Shown here piece after piece: positions 52,914 to 61,901 of a stretch of DNA of 64,000 nucleotides. Source of the DNA: Streptomonospora litoralis (GTDB lineage Bacteria > Actinomycetota > Actinomycetes > Streptosporangiales > Streptosporangiaceae); the NCBI RefSeq assembly GCF_004323735.1, contig NZ_CP036455.1, positions 2,351,101-2,415,100 on the forward strand, written 5' to 3'. The notes beneath the pieces were generated by a model. That model made no database searches. It was not told the origin of the DNA and was given only the letters and a program-made list of their open reading frames with translations. The translations under genes and the position numbers were made by a program. How positions within the stretch are numbered: position 1 is the stretch's first letter; the number at the start of each line of letters is the position of its first letter.

Positions 52914-53480
52914 TCACTCGCCCCGCGTGCCGTCGGCGAGTTCGCGCAGGATGTCCAGGTGCCCGTTGTGCCGGGCGGTCTCCTCGATCATGTGCACCAG
53001 GACCCAGCGCAGCGTGACCGCCTGGCGCCCCGGCAGCCGGCCCGCACCCCCCAACTCCATCCGGGCGGTGATCGCGCGCGAGCGCTCGCACTGCTCGGCG
53101 TACTCGGCCAGCAGCTCCGGCAGCGGCCGCCGGCCGCCCAGCCGCCACTCCGCGTCGGGATCGTCGGCGGTATAGGGCCCCTCGTCGGGCCCGCCCCGCA
53201 GGCACACCTCGAACCAGGCGTGCTCCACCCAGCGCAGGTGCGCGACGACGCCGCCGACCGACACCAGCGGAGAGGTCGGCAGCGGGGCGGCACGAGCGAG
53301 GCCCGCGTCCAGCCCGGCGCACTTTTCCCATACCGTTGAGCGGTGCCAGTCGAGCCAGGCCGTGAGCATGGTCCGCTCGTCGGCCGAGGTCGGCGCGTCC
53401 ACCCGGGGCGCGGGCGGCGGTGGTGTTGGAGCCGCTCCGGCCGCCTGGGCGGCTTCGGCGCCGCGCGTCGTGTCCGTCAT
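52914..53480 (-). CDS. DinB/DUF664 family protein
   Basis: Four-helix DinB-superfamily protein; members often use mycothiol or bacillithiol as cofactor with a metal bound by three His. Visible candidates are His in HLRWVEHAWFE and His in VHMIEETARHNGHLDILREL. ATG 53480 gives 188 aa with a 30-residue Ala/Pro-rich N-terminus; a start 48 nt upstream is possible. It diverges from the DUF2567-like gene. Unrelated to DNA polymerase IV despite the name. Confidence 0.85.
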   Translation of the reverse strand: MTDTTRGAEAAQAAGAAPTPPPPAPRVDAPTSADERTMLTAWLDWHRSTVWEKCAGLDAGLARAAPLPTSPLVSVGGVVAHLRWVEHAWFEVCLRGGPDEGPYTADDPDAEWRLGGRRPLPELLAEYAEQCERSRAITARMELGGAGRLPGRQAVTLRWVLVHMIEETARHNGHLDILRELADGTRGE

Positions 53481-53584
53481 GCGGTGATTGTCCGCCGCAG
53501 TCGGACCGGGCGCCACCGGTTTTCCCACCGCGGCGGCAGGAAAGGAGCCAAGAGATTCAATCGGACAAGGGGGTGCGGCGCCCG

Positions 53585-54265
53585 ATGATGCGCCGAAGAC
53601 TCGCCGCGGGCGGAGCCGTCCTGGGCGCCAACGCTGCGCTGGGCCTGCCGCTGGGCCTGCTGTGGTGGCTCCTGGCCCCGCGGCCGCGGGTCACGGTCGG
53701 CCGCGACGGCGGAATCCTGCCCTTCCCCGTCTCCGAGACGAATTTCGCGGTCGACGGCTACTTCGCGCTGATCATGATGATCACCGGCCTGCTGTGCGGA
53801 TACGCCGTCTACATGCTGCAGTACCGGCTGGCCGCGCGCGACGCCACCGACCTGCGCCTGGTGTGCCTGCTGGGCATGGCCGCGGGCGCCGCCGCGGGGT
53901 CGGTCCTCGCGTGGCAGGTGGGCACCCTGCTCGACGCCGCCGAGTTCCAGCGGGCCGTGGAGGCGGCGGGCCCGGGCGAGGTGATCCGCTCGGGCTTGCG
54001 GCTGGAGGCGCTCAGCGCCCTCGTGGCCTGGCCGTTCGTCGCCGTGCTGCAGTACGGGCTCTTCGACGCGGTGAGCCTGTGGCGCGGCGACCTGCCCGCG
54101 CAGCGCCGCGCCGCCGGGCACGAGGCGGGGTCCGAAGCCGTGCCCGCCGGATCCGACACCGCCGACGCACCCACGGGCGGTGCACAGCCCTCCGGCGCGC
54201 CGGAGGCCGCCGAGGCGCCCGCGGCCGAGCGCCCCGAGGACACCGGCCCGCACGGCCCCGGCTGA
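53585..54265 (+). CDS. DUF2567-like membrane protein
   Basis: Predicted four-helix membrane protein of 226 aa resembling the actinobacterial DUF2567 family. Hydrophobic segments lie near residues 10-30 (LGLPLGLLWWLLAP), 58-77, 95-115 and 145-165, and a Pro/Ala/Glu-rich cytoplasmic tail follows from about 180. ATG 53585 or the adjacent ATG 53588 starts the gene. Convergent with the next gene only 19 nt away. Function unknown. Confidence 0.7.
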   Translation: MMRRRLAAGGAVLGANAALGLPLGLLWWLLAPRPRVTVGRDGGILPFPVSETNFAVDGYFALIMMITGLLCGYAVYMLQYRLAARDATDLRLVCLLGMAAGAAAGSVLAWQVGTLLDAAEFQRAVEAAGPGEVIRSGLRLEALSALVAWPFVAVLQYGLFDAVSLWRGDLPAQRRAAGHEAGSEAVPAGSDTADAPTGGAQPSGAPEAAEAPAAERPEDTGPHGPG

Positions 54266-54284
54266 GCCGCCGTACCCCGCGGAT

Positions 54285-55448
54285 TCAGGCCGCGGCCTGC
54301 GGGCCGCTCGGCCCGCCCGTGCCGCCCGTGCCGTCCCCTGGCCGTCGGCGGATCGCCGTGGAGGCGGTGCCCTCGCCGCGCCAGTCGCCGCTGCCGCCGT
54401 CACCGCCGAAGTTGCCGCCCAGCCCGCTGTTGGGGCGGCCCACACCCGTTCCGCACGCCGCGGCGAACGAACGTACCGCGGCGAACTCGGCGCAGTCGGG
54501 ATCGTCCAGGTCGATCACCGGCAGGTGCCGGCCGCGGCGCAGCGCCCGGAAGCCCAGCAGGGCACTCGACCGCAGTGCCTCTGCGGTGGGACCGCCGCCG
54601 CCCGGCCGCGCGTGCGCCTCGGCCAGCACCGCGTCCCCGGCGGCCGTGCGCGGCCCCAGTTTGCCGCCGCTGAGGTGGTAGAGGCTGTGGACGAGCCCCC
54701 AGCACGCCATGAGCGCCAGCCCGGCGGCCGCGACACGCGGTTGTGCGACCGCCGGGATCGCCGCCGCCGTCGCGGCGGCCGCGACGGCGACCGCGCCCAG
54801 CATCCCGCCGATCAGCCGCTCGGCGGCATAGACCAGGGAGGGGTAGACGATCAGCACCCCCGCGAAGACCAGCGGAACGGCGTCGACGCGTTCCCCCTCG
54901 GGGATCATCGCCCACAGCACCGCGGCCCCGCCGGCCGGCACCGCGGCCGCGCCGAACAGCGTGTGCAGCACCCAGGCGGCGGCGCGCACCGCAGCCACCC
55001 GCGCCAGCCGCTCGGGAGTGAGGAACAGGCCCAGCCGGCGCAGCCGCCACAGCACGGCGGTCGCGGGGTCGGCTTTGGCGGCCAGGCGCACCAGCTGGTC
55101 GGCCGCGATCGGGCGGGCGGAGCCCAGGCGGGCGTCCAGCAGGCGGGCGAAGGGTGCGCGCGAGAGCCGGGCGGCCTGCTCCTCGGCCTGCTGGGGGCGG
55201 GCCACCATGCCGTGGCCCCGCGCCACGGCGCGCCCGCTCAGGTACAGCTCGGCCAGCGCGACCTCGCCCATGCGCTGGCGACCGCCGGCGAGCATGGCCA
55301 GTTCGAAGGAGTCCAGATCCTCGGGACCCACGGGCGGACGCTGCGGACCGCGCCGGCGGATGCGCGCATAGGCCCAGCGGGTGCCGAGGTAGCAGGCGGC
55401 GACGGCCAGGTGGCCCAGGGTTAGCGCCAACACGATCCCGGCGACCAT
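54285..55448 (-). CDS. TIGR04222-like membrane protein
   Basis: Membrane protein resembling the TIGR04222 family (function unknown). One N-terminal transmembrane helix precedes the characteristic LDSFELAMLAGGRQRMGEVAL. A soluble region and then a cluster of hydrophobic helices (about residues 155-265) follow. The C-terminal 50 residues are Gly-rich (GLGGNFGGDGGSGDW). ATG 55448 has GGAGGAGG six nt upstream. 387 aa. Confidence 0.75.
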   Translation of the reverse strand: MVAGIVLALTLGHLAVAACYLGTRWAYARIRRRGPQRPPVGPEDLDSFELAMLAGGRQRMGEVALAELYLSGRAVARGHGMVARPQQAEEQAARLSRAPFARLLDARLGSARPIAADQLVRLAAKADPATAVLWRLRRLGLFLTPERLARVAAVRAAAWVLHTLFGAAAVPAGGAAVLWAMIPEGERVDAVPLVFAGVLIVYPSLVYAAERLIGGMLGAVAVAAAATAAAIPAVAQPRVAAAGLALMACWGLVHSLYHLSGGKLGPRTAAGDAVLAEAHARPGGGGPTAEALRSSALLGFRALRRGRHLPVIDLDDPDCAEFAAVRSFAAACGTGVGRPNSGLGGNFGGDGGSGDWRGEGTASTAIRRRPGDGTGGTGGPSGPQAAA

Positions 55449-55602
55449 CGCGCCTCCTCCACGCGCCCCGCTCTATTCACGTCGGTGACACAACGGTAAG
55501 CCGGAACGGGCAGCGAGGAAAGAGGCCGCAGGCGCCTGCTCGCAAGCGGATCGGGCGCCTCGGCGGGGCCGGGAAGACGCCGGCGGCGAAAGGCGCGCCC
55601 GC

Positions 55603-56100
55603 TCAGCCCGCGGCCGCCTCCGTGATGCGGGCGGTGGCGGCGTCCGCGGCGCGCAGCAGGTCGCCGGGGGAGAGCTCCATCTGCAGGCCGCGCCGACCCG
55701 CCGAGACGAACACGGTGTCGTGGTCGGCGACCGAGGAGTCGACGACCGTGCGCAGCCGCTTGCGCCCGCCCAGCGGGCTGATGCCGCCGCGCACGTAGCC
55801 CGTGGCCCGCTCGGCGTCAGCGGGATCGGCCATGGCCGCGCGCTTGCCGCCCGCTGCCGCGGCCAGCGCCTTGAGGTCCAGACCGCCGGAGACCGGTACC
55901 GCGCCCACCGTCAGGCGCCCGTCGACCTCGGCGACCAGCGTCTTGAACACCCGGTCCGGGCTCACCCCGAGCGCGTCGGCGGCCTCGGCGCCGTAGGAGG
56001 AGCCCGGTTCGGCCCGGCCGGCGGTTTCGTAGGTGTGCAGCCGGTAGGCGATGCCGGCGCGCGCGGCCGCGACCGTGGCCGGTGTCTGCTTGCCGCTCAC
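55603..56100 (-). CDS. ybaK: YbaK/EbsC Cys-tRNA(Pro) deacylase
   Basis: Trans-editing enzyme that hydrolyses Cys-tRNA(Pro). The YbaK-type core is clear: FKTLVAEVDG with the conserved Lys, VSGGLDLKALA, and GYVRGGISPLGGRK, the typical loop near the active site. GTG 56100 is five nt after GGAGG and is preferred over ATG 56112, which overlaps that ribosome site. 165 aa. Confidence 0.92.
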   Translation of the reverse strand: MSGKQTPATVAAARAGIAYRLHTYETAGRAEPGSSYGAEAADALGVSPDRVFKTLVAEVDGRLTVGAVPVSGGLDLKALAAAAGGKRAAMADPADAERATGYVRGGISPLGGRKRLRTVVDSSVADHDTVFVSAGRRGLQMELSPGDLLRAADAATARITEAAAG

Positions 56101-56157
56101 CGCGGCCTCCATTCCGCTTTCGACGCGGCCCGTAGCGGGGCCGCATCCGTCGGGGTG

Positions 56158-56838
56158 TCAGTTGAGGTTGACCTCGGGCTGCAGCAGCCGCCCGGGCGGG
56201 AGCACCGGCAGCGAGGTGAGCACGCGGTTCTCGCGGCGCAGCAGCTCGGCGGCCAGTTGCAGGCGCTGTGCGGCGTGGTCGGCCTCCAGCAGTCCCTGCT
56301 TGTCGCTCTGGTCGACGACCATCGCCGCGGCGACGGCATAGGACAGCGGCAGGGGAGCCGAGGGGAACTCCCGCGGCGGCTCGGCGGAGACGCCGACGCC
56401 GCGCAGGCGCTCGCAGTAGACCCCGAACAGGCGGCCCACCCGCTCAGCGTACTCGTCGGCGCCGTCGCCGAGCTCGTCGGGCAGGAACGTGGTCTCGGCG
56501 CGCAGGTAGGGGGTGTCGCCGTCGGACTCCTGCACCGTGTCCAGCCGGAACCGCGAGCCCCCGGCGACCACCAGGTCGTAGGTGCCGTCGGAGTGGCGGC
56601 GGGCCGAGCGGATCTCGGCGGTGCAGCCGACCCCCGCGAGCTGGGGGGCCGAGGCGTCGCCCACCTCGTGGCCCAGTTCGATGCCCACGACGCCGAAGGT
56701 GCCCGCGGCGGCGTGGCCGGGTTCCTCCAGCACGTCGGCCACGAGTCGGCGGTAGCGCTCCTCGAACACGCGCAGCGGCAGGGGCGCGCCGGGGAAGAGC
56801 ACGCTGTTCAGCGGAAAGAGCGGCAACCGGTGTGGCAT
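56158..56838 (-). CDS. Lon substrate-binding domain protein
   Basis: Stand-alone homologue of the Lon protease N-terminal (LAN/PUA-like) domain, without protease or ATPase parts. LPLFPLNSVLFPGAPLPLRV at the N-terminus and FEERYRRLVADVLE are signature. 226 aa. ATG 56838 has CATACT 6 nt upstream on the complementary strand and no ribosome site, suggesting a leaderless mRNA. Role unknown. Confidence 0.88.
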   Translation of the reverse strand: MPHRLPLFPLNSVLFPGAPLPLRVFEERYRRLVADVLEEPGHAAAGTFGVVGIELGHEVGDASAPQLAGVGCTAEIRSARRHSDGTYDLVVAGGSRFRLDTVQESDGDTPYLRAETTFLPDELGDGADEYAERVGRLFGVYCERLRGVGVSAEPPREFPSAPLPLSYAVAAAMVVDQSDKQGLLEADHAAQRLQLAAELLRRENRVLTSLPVLPPGRLLQPEVNLN

Positions 56839-56941
56839 TGCACAAGTATGCCCGACTCCGCGGCGGCCGACCCGCGTCGACGGGGGGCGCTGCCGGGAGC
56901 CGGGCGGAGACCGGCGGTGCTCGTGCGGGCCGGCGACGGCG

Positions 56942-57502
56942 TCAGCCGACCAAGGGGCCGGCGGTCTCGGGCGCGTGCGGGTCGTCCGAGTGGCCGGACA
57001 GCTCGCGGTGCACCCAGGTCTCGACGTCGAACATGTTGCCGTTGCCCCGGTCGACCACGTTGAGCAGCGTCGACATGGTCGACACCTCCTCGACCTGCTC
57101 CTGCAGGAACCAGTTGAGGAACTGCTCGCCGGTGTAGTCGCGCTCGTCGCGGGCGGCCTCGGCCAGCTGCTTGATCTGCTCGGTCACCTGCTGCTCCTGG
57201 CGCAGGGCCAGTGCGACGAGTTCGCGCGGCTCGGCGAAGTCGGTCCGGATTTCGCCCACGCCGGGAATGTCGGGGGCCACGCCGTTGTCGATCAGATAGC
57301 GGACCATCATCGTCGCGTGGTCGCGCTCCTCCAGCGACTGGCGGTAGAACAGGCGCGCGACCCCCGGCAGGTCCCGCTCGTCGAACCAGGCCGCCAGCGC
57401 GAAGTACTGGTGCGAGGCGGTGAATTCGTGTCCCACCTGGTCCAGGAGGAGGCGGTGGAACTTGGAAAGGCCGTGCTCGGAGGTCCGTGTCGTCGCGTTC
57501 AT
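56942..57502 (-). CDS. Ferritin (BfrB/FtnA type)
   Basis: Iron-storage ferritin forming a 24-mer shell. The four-helix bundle has ferroxidase ligands in VGHEFTASHQYFAL (Glu) and SLEERDHATMMVRY (Glu-Glu and His), with Glu and Gln in later helices (EQQVTEQI, FLQEQVEE). No haem-binding Met of bacterioferritin is evident, so a non-haem ferritin is more likely. ATG 57502 sits 6 nt from TATTGT on the complementary strand, so it is probably leaderless. 186 aa. Two iron-box-like sites lie upstream. Confidence 0.92.
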   Translation of the reverse strand: MNATTRTSEHGLSKFHRLLLDQVGHEFTASHQYFALAAWFDERDLPGVARLFYRQSLEERDHATMMVRYLIDNGVAPDIPGVGEIRTDFAEPRELVALALRQEQQVTEQIKQLAEAARDERDYTGEQFLNWFLQEQVEEVSTMSTLLNVVDRGNGNMFDVETWVHRELSGHSDDPHAPETAGPLVG

Positions 57503-57508
57503 AGTTAC

Positions 57509-57537
57509 ACAATAGCCCCCGAAAAATGCCTTGTCGA
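57509..57537 (-). promoter_or_regulatory. ferritin promoter
   Basis: On the complementary strand TCGACA (57532-57537) and TATTGT (57509-57514) are separated by 17 bp. The ferritin ATG follows the -10 by 6 nt. Confidence 0.7.
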
Positions 57538-57562
57538 TTAATTTCGAAGTAATGTCCGACAC

Positions 57563-57581
57563 TTAGGAAAGCCTTCCCAGG
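57563..57581. promoter_or_regulatory. iron-box-like site (IdeR/DtxR), proximal
   Basis: TTAGGAAAGCCTTCCCAGG matches the 19-bp DtxR/IdeR consensus TTAGGTAAGGCTAACCTAA at 13 positions. It starts 26 bp upstream of the ferritin -35, a position that suits activation. Known mycobacterial bfrB is activated by IdeR from upstream sites. Confidence 0.55.
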
Positions 57582-57632
57582 GAGGATTCGAGTTAGGTAT
57601 TGCGAAGTAAGGCGACGCTAAATTGTCCGGCA

Positions 57633-57651
57633 TTCGGTAAGGCTCTCCTCA
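57633..57651. promoter_or_regulatory. iron-box-like site (IdeR/DtxR), distal
   Basis: TTCGGTAAGGCTCTCCTCA matches the same 19-bp consensus at 15 positions, including the central GGTAAGGCT half. It is 70 bp from the proximal site, roughly on the same helix face. A weaker TTAGGTATTGCGAAGTAAG lies between them at 57593. Confidence 0.55.
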
Positions 57652-57747
57652 ATTCGTGTTCCGGTGCCGGGGGCCGCACCGCCCGCACACCCGCGCCACG
57701 CCTGCGGCCCCGCCCGGAGCAGGCCGCTCCACCGCACCCGCGCCCCT

Positions 57748-57753
57748 TAGAAT
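57748..57753 (+). promoter_or_regulatory. -10 element of his operon
   Basis: TAGAAT (57748-57753) lies exactly 6 nt before the hisD GTG, with no ribosome site between. The his operon is therefore probably transcribed as a leaderless mRNA from here. A -35 is not obvious, and no his leader peptide is seen. Confidence 0.6.
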
Positions 57754-57759
57754 GAAACC

Positions 57760-59070
57760 GTGATCTCCCGAATCGACCTCCGAGGAAGCGCCGGGGACCC
57801 GCGCGAGCTGCTGCCGCGGGCCGAGCTGGACATCGGGGCCGCTCTGGATGCGGTGCGCCCCATCTGCGAGGACGTCCGCCTGCGCGGCACCGAGGCGCTC
57901 GCCGAGCTCACCGAGCGCTTCGACGGCGTCCGGCCCCCGGCCATCCGCGTTCCCCGCGCCGAGCTCGACTCCGCGCTGGCCGGGCTCGATCCCGCGGTCA
58001 GAGCCGCGCTGGAGGAGTCGATAGAGCGCGCCCGCCGCGTCCACGCCGCGCAGCGCCGCGAGGACACCACCACCCGCGTGGTCCCCGGCGGAACCGTCAC
58101 CGAGCGCTGGGTCCCCGTCGGCCGTGTGGGGCTCTACGTCCCCGGCGGACGCGCCGTCTACCCCTCCAGCGTTGTCATGAACGTCGTGCCCGCGCAGGAG
58201 GCCGGCGTCGACTCGCTCGCGGTCACCTCGCCGCCCCAGGCGGAGTTCGGCGGACTGCCGCACCCGACGATCCTCGCCGCCTGCGCCCTGCTGGGCGTCG
58301 ACGAGGTCTACGCGGTCGGCGGCGCACAGGCCGTGGCCATGTTCGCCTACGGCGCCGGCGAGTGCGAGCGCGCCGACATGGTCACCGGGCCCGGCAACAT
58401 CTGGGTGGCCGCCGCCAAGCGGCTGCTCAAGGGCGTCATCGGCATCGACGCCGAAGCCGGCCCCACCGAGATCGCCGTCCTCGCCGACGACACCGCCGAC
58501 CCCGGCTACATCGCCGCCGACCTCGTCAGCCAGGCCGAGCACGACACGGTGGCCGCCTCCGTGCTGGTCACGCCCTCGGCCGAGCTCGCCGACAAGGTCG
58601 AGACCGAGCTGTCGGCGCGCGTGGCCGCCACCCGCCACCGCGACCGCGTCGCCGAGGCGCTGGGCGGGCGCCAGTCCGGCATCGTGCTGGTCGACGACAC
58701 CGCCCACGGGCTGGCCGTCGTCGACGCCTACGCCGCCGAGCACCTGGAGGTCATGACCGCCGACTCCGCGGGCGACGCCGCCGCGGTGCGCAACGCCGGC
58801 GCCGTGTTCGTCGGCCCCCACTCGCCGGTGTCGCTGGGCGACTACTGCGCCGGCTCCAACCACGTGCTGCCCACCGGCGGCAGCGCCGTGCACTCGGCGG
58901 GGCTGAGCGTGCAGACGTTCCTGCGCGGCATCCACGTCGTCACCTACGACCGCGACGCGCTGGCCGAGGCGGCCCCGCACGTGATGGCGCTGGCCGAGGC
59001 CGAAGACCTGCCCGCCCACGGCGAGGCGGTGGCCGCGCGCGTCGGCGGCGCATCGGGGGGAGCCGCGTGA
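57760..59070 (+). CDS. hisD: Histidinol dehydrogenase
   Basis: Zinc enzyme catalysing the last two steps of histidine synthesis (histidinol to histidine, NAD). [18 protein letters not shown] and [18 protein letters not shown] are conserved. [28 protein letters not shown] (Gln/His zinc ligands) and [19 protein letters not shown] follow. 436 aa. First gene of the his operon; its stop overlaps the hisC GTG. Confidence 0.97.
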   Translation: MISRIDLRGSAGDPRELLPRAELDIGAALDAVRPICEDVRLRGTEALAELTERFDGVRPPAIRVPRAELDSALAGLDPAVRAALEESIERARRVHAAQRREDTTTRVVPGGTVTERWVPVGRVGLYVPGGRAVYPSSVVMNVVPAQEAGVDSLAVTSPPQAEFGGLPHPTILAACALLGVDEVYAVGGAQAVAMFAYGAGECERADMVTGPGNIWVAAAKRLLKGVIGIDAEAGPTEIAVLADDTADPGYIAADLVSQAEHDTVAASVLVTPSAELADKVETELSARVAATRHRDRVAEALGGRQSGIVLVDDTAHGLAVVDAYAAEHLEVMTADSAGDAAAVRNAGAVFVGPHSPVSLGDYCAGSNHVLPTGGSAVHSAGLSVQTFLRGIHVVTYDRDALAEAAPHVMALAEAEDLPAHGEAVAARVGGASGGAA

Positions 59071-60221
59071 GCGAGGCGAACGGCACCGCACCGGGCGGCG
59101 GGAGCGACGAGGAGTCCCAGGCCGCCGAGCCGATCACCCTGGAGGACCTGCCGCTGCGCGACGACCTGCGCGGGCGCGCCCCCTACGGCGCGCCGCAGCT
59201 GGAGGTCCCCGTCGCGCTGAACACCAACGAGAACCCCTACCCTCCCTCGGCCGCCCTCGCCGCGGCGCTCGCGCGCAACGTCGAGGAGGCGGCGGCCGGG
59301 CTCAACCGCTACCCCGACCGCGACGCCACCCGGTTGCGCGCCGACCTCGCCGGCTACCTCGGCCACGGGCTCGACGGGCGCCGCGTGTGGGCGGCCAACG
59401 GCTCCAACGAGATCCTGCAGCAGATCCTGCAGGCGTTCGGCGGCCCCGGCCGCACCGCGATGGGCTTCGAACCCTCCTACTCGATGCACCCGGTCATCTC
59501 CCGGGTCACCTGCACCGAGTGGACGCCCGTCGAGCGCTCCGGCGGCGACTTCGACATCGACCCCCGCACCGCCGTGCAGGCCGTCCGCCGCAACCGGCCC
59601 GACGTGGTCTTCCTGACCTCGCCGAACAACCCCACCGGCACCGCCCTGCCGCTGGAGACCGTCGCGGCCGTCGCCGAGGCCGCCCCCGGCATGGTCGTCG
59701 TCGACGAGGCCTACGCCGAGTTCCGCCGCGAGGGCACCCCCAGTGCGCTGACCCTGCTGGAAGACCACCCCCGGCTGATCGTCTCGCGCACCATGTCCAA
59801 GGCCTTCGCTCTGGCCGGGGCCCGGGTGGGCTACCTCGCCGCGCACCCCGCCGTCATCGACGCGCTGCAGCTGGTGCGGCTGCCCTACCACCTCTCGGCC
59901 GTCACACAGGTGGTCGCCGCGACCGCTCTGGAGTTCGCGGACGAGCTGCTGGGCCAGGTCAAGCAGCTGCGCCAGGAGCGCGACGCCCTGGTGGAGTGGC
60001 TGCGCGCCAACGGCTTCGCGGTCGCCGCCTCCGACGCCAACTTCGTGCTCTTCGGCGACTTCGGCGACCGCTCCGCTATCTGGCGCGGCCTGCTGGAGCG
60101 CGGGATCCTGGTACGCGAGGTCGGTCCGCCGCACATGCTGCGCGTCACCGTCGGCACCGCCGCGGAAATGTCGAGGTTCCGCGAAGCGTTGCTCCAGGTG
60201 AGCGCCGAGCATCCGGCCTAG
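59067..60221 (+). CDS. hisC: Histidinol-phosphate aminotransferase
   Basis: PLP aminotransferase (fold type I) converting imidazoleacetol phosphate to histidinol phosphate. [43 protein letters not shown] and [17 protein letters not shown] with the PLP Lys are all present. GTG 59067 overlaps hisD by 4 nt and has GGGGGGAG just upstream; 384 aa with a 25-residue Gly/Glu-rich N-terminal extension. Confidence 0.95.
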   Translation: MSEANGTAPGGGSDEESQAAEPITLEDLPLRDDLRGRAPYGAPQLEVPVALNTNENPYPPSAALAAALARNVEEAAAGLNRYPDRDATRLRADLAGYLGHGLDGRRVWAANGSNEILQQILQAFGGPGRTAMGFEPSYSMHPVISRVTCTEWTPVERSGGDFDIDPRTAVQAVRRNRPDVVFLTSPNNPTGTALPLETVAAVAEAAPGMVVVDEAYAEFRREGTPSALTLLEDHPRLIVSRTMSKAFALAGARVGYLAAHPAVIDALQLVRLPYHLSAVTQVVAATALEFADELLGQVKQLRQERDALVEWLRANGFAVAASDANFVLFGDFGDRSAIWRGLLERGILVREVGPPHMLRVTVGTAAEMSRFREALLQVSAEHPA

Positions 60222-60303
60222 CGCCGAGCCGTGAAAGCATGAGCCGGGCCCGCGCGGCCCGCCCCACCGCCACCCTCAGCAGCCTCAGGAGAGACCGCCA
60301 GCC

Positions 60304-60897
60304 ATGAGCCGCACCGGCCGCGTCGAACGGACAACCAAAGAGACCAAGGTCGCCGTCGAGATCGATCTGGACGGCAGCGGGGTCGCCGACATCTCCACCG
60401 GTGTCGGCTTCTACGACCACATGCTCGACCAGCTCGCCAAGCACGGCCTGTTCGACCTCACCGTGCACACCGAGGGCGATCTGCACATCGACTCCCACCA
60501 CACCATGGAGGACACCGCGCTGGCGCTGGGCGCGGCCTTCGCCGAGGCGCTCGGCGACAAGGCCGGCATCCGCCGCTTCGCCGACGCCAAGGTGCCGCTC
60601 GACGAGGCGCTGGCCGAGGTCACCGTGGACGTCTCCGGACGGCCCTACCTCGTCCACAGCGAGCCCGAGGGCATGGCCCCCGTCATCGGCCGCGACTACG
60701 ACACCACGATGACCCGGCACATCTTCGAGTCGTTCGTCGCCCAGGCGCGGGTGGCCCTGCACGTCCGCGTGCCCTACGGCCGCAACGCCCACCACATCGT
60801 CGAATGCCAGTTCAAGGCCCTCGCGCGGGCGCTGCGCCAGGCATGCGAGCCCGATCCCCGGGTCAGCGGCGTCCCCTCCACCAAGGGCGCACTGTAG
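60304..60897 (+). CDS. hisB: Imidazoleglycerol-phosphate dehydratase
   Basis: Manganese-dependent dehydratase forming imidazoleacetol phosphate; the monofunctional type without a phosphatase domain. The metal-binding motifs are HMLDQLAKHGLFDL, DLHIDSHHTMEDTALALG and, near the C-terminus, YGRNAHHIVECQFKALARAL. ATG 60304 with AGGAGAG upstream. 197 aa. The TAG stop overlaps the next start by one base (TAGTG). Confidence 0.97.
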   Translation: MSRTGRVERTTKETKVAVEIDLDGSGVADISTGVGFYDHMLDQLAKHGLFDLTVHTEGDLHIDSHHTMEDTALALGAAFAEALGDKAGIRRFADAKVPLDEALAEVTVDVSGRPYLVHSEPEGMAPVIGRDYDTTMTRHIFESFVAQARVALHVRVPYGRNAHHIVECQFKALARALRQACEPDPRVSGVPSTKGAL

Positions 60898-61061
60898 TGA
60901 CCCAGGTATGGGGCGTGCTGCTCGTCGCCCTGGGCGGACTGCTGGCCGGAGGCACGGCCGCGCTGTGGAAGACGAACAGGGCCCTCTCGGTCGCTCTGGG
61001 CCTGTGCGCCGTGCTGGCGGTGGCCGCCGGCGTCCTGCGGTTGGGCTACTTCGGCGCCTGA
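60897..61061 (+). CDS. small two-helix membrane protein in his operon
   Basis: 54-aa protein with two hydrophobic segments ([20 protein letters not shown] and [20 protein letters not shown]) joined by WKTNRA. GTG 60897 overlaps the hisB stop. Small membrane proteins between hisB and hisH occur in other actinomycete his operons; no function is known. Coupled translation suggests it is genuinely expressed. Confidence 0.7.
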   Translation: MTQVWGVLLVALGGLLAGGTAALWKTNRALSVALGLCAVLAVAAGVLRLGYFGA

Positions 61062-61197
61062 GCGGCCGCAGCCGCGCGCCGTGCCGCACGCGGCGGGCGC
61101 ACCGGCGGTGGAGCGCATCCGCCCGGGGCCCGACGCCGCCGCCCGACCGCGACCGACCCCTACGACGACCCACGACCTTCGAAAGGCGGGATCCACC

Positions 61198-61833
61198 GTG
61201 CGCAAGCGCGTCGTCATCCTCGACTACGGCTCGGGCAACCTGCGCTCGGCCCAGCGCGCCGTCGAGCGCACCGGCGCCGAGGTCGCCGTCTCCGGCGACC
61301 CGCATGCCGCCCTGGAGGCCGACGGCCTCGTCGTGCCCGGTGTCGGCGCCTTCGCCGCCTGCAGCGAGGGGCTGCGGGCCGCCGGCGGCGACCGGGTGAT
61401 CGGCAAGCGGCTCGCGGGAGGGCGGCCCGTCCTGGGTATCTGCGTGGGCATGCAGGTGCTCTTCGAGCGGGGCGTGGAACACGGCTCGGCCAGTGAGGGC
61501 TGCGGCGAGTGGCCCGGCACCGTGGAGCGGCTGCAGGCGCCCATCGTGCCGCACATGGGCTGGAACACCCTGCGCGCCCCCGAAGGCACCCGGCTCTTCG
61601 CCGGTCTGCCCGCCGACGAGCGCTTCTACTTCGTGCACTCCTACGGCGTGCTGGAGTGGACCCTGCAGCCGGCCTCGCCGCACATGGCTCCGCCCCTGGT
61701 CACCTGGAGCACCCACGGCGGCCCGTTCGTGTCGGCCGTGGAGAACGGGCCGCTGTCGGCCACCCAGTTCCACCCCGAGAAGTCCGGCGACGCCGGCGCC
61801 CAGGTGCTGGCCAACTGGGTCGGCACGCTGTGA
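61198..61833 (+). CDS. hisH: Imidazole glycerol phosphate synthase, glutaminase subunit
   Basis: Class I glutamine amidotransferase supplying ammonia to HisF. The nucleophile Cys is in [13 protein letters not shown], and the His-Glu pair is in [24 protein letters not shown] precedes. GTG 61198 gives the expected N-terminus [17 protein letters not shown]; the frame is open further up, but those residues are Pro/Thr-rich filler. 211 aa. Together with hisF it forms the HisHF complex. Confidence 0.96.
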   Translation: MRKRVVILDYGSGNLRSAQRAVERTGAEVAVSGDPHAALEADGLVVPGVGAFAACSEGLRAAGGDRVIGKRLAGGRPVLGICVGMQVLFERGVEHGSASEGCGEWPGTVERLQAPIVPHMGWNTLRAPEGTRLFAGLPADERFYFVHSYGVLEWTLQPASPHMAPPLVTWSTHGGPFVSAVENGPLSATQFHPEKSGDAGAQVLANWVGTL

Positions 61834-61901
61834 CCACCCGCGCGCCGCACGCGTTCCCGCCCGCAGACGAACCCGCACGCACACCACCAGTAAGGCCATC
61901 C

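Noticed and set aside
57649-59091. 480-codon minus-strand frame opposite hisD
   Set aside because: Antisense shadow; hisD motifs on the plus strand are complete.
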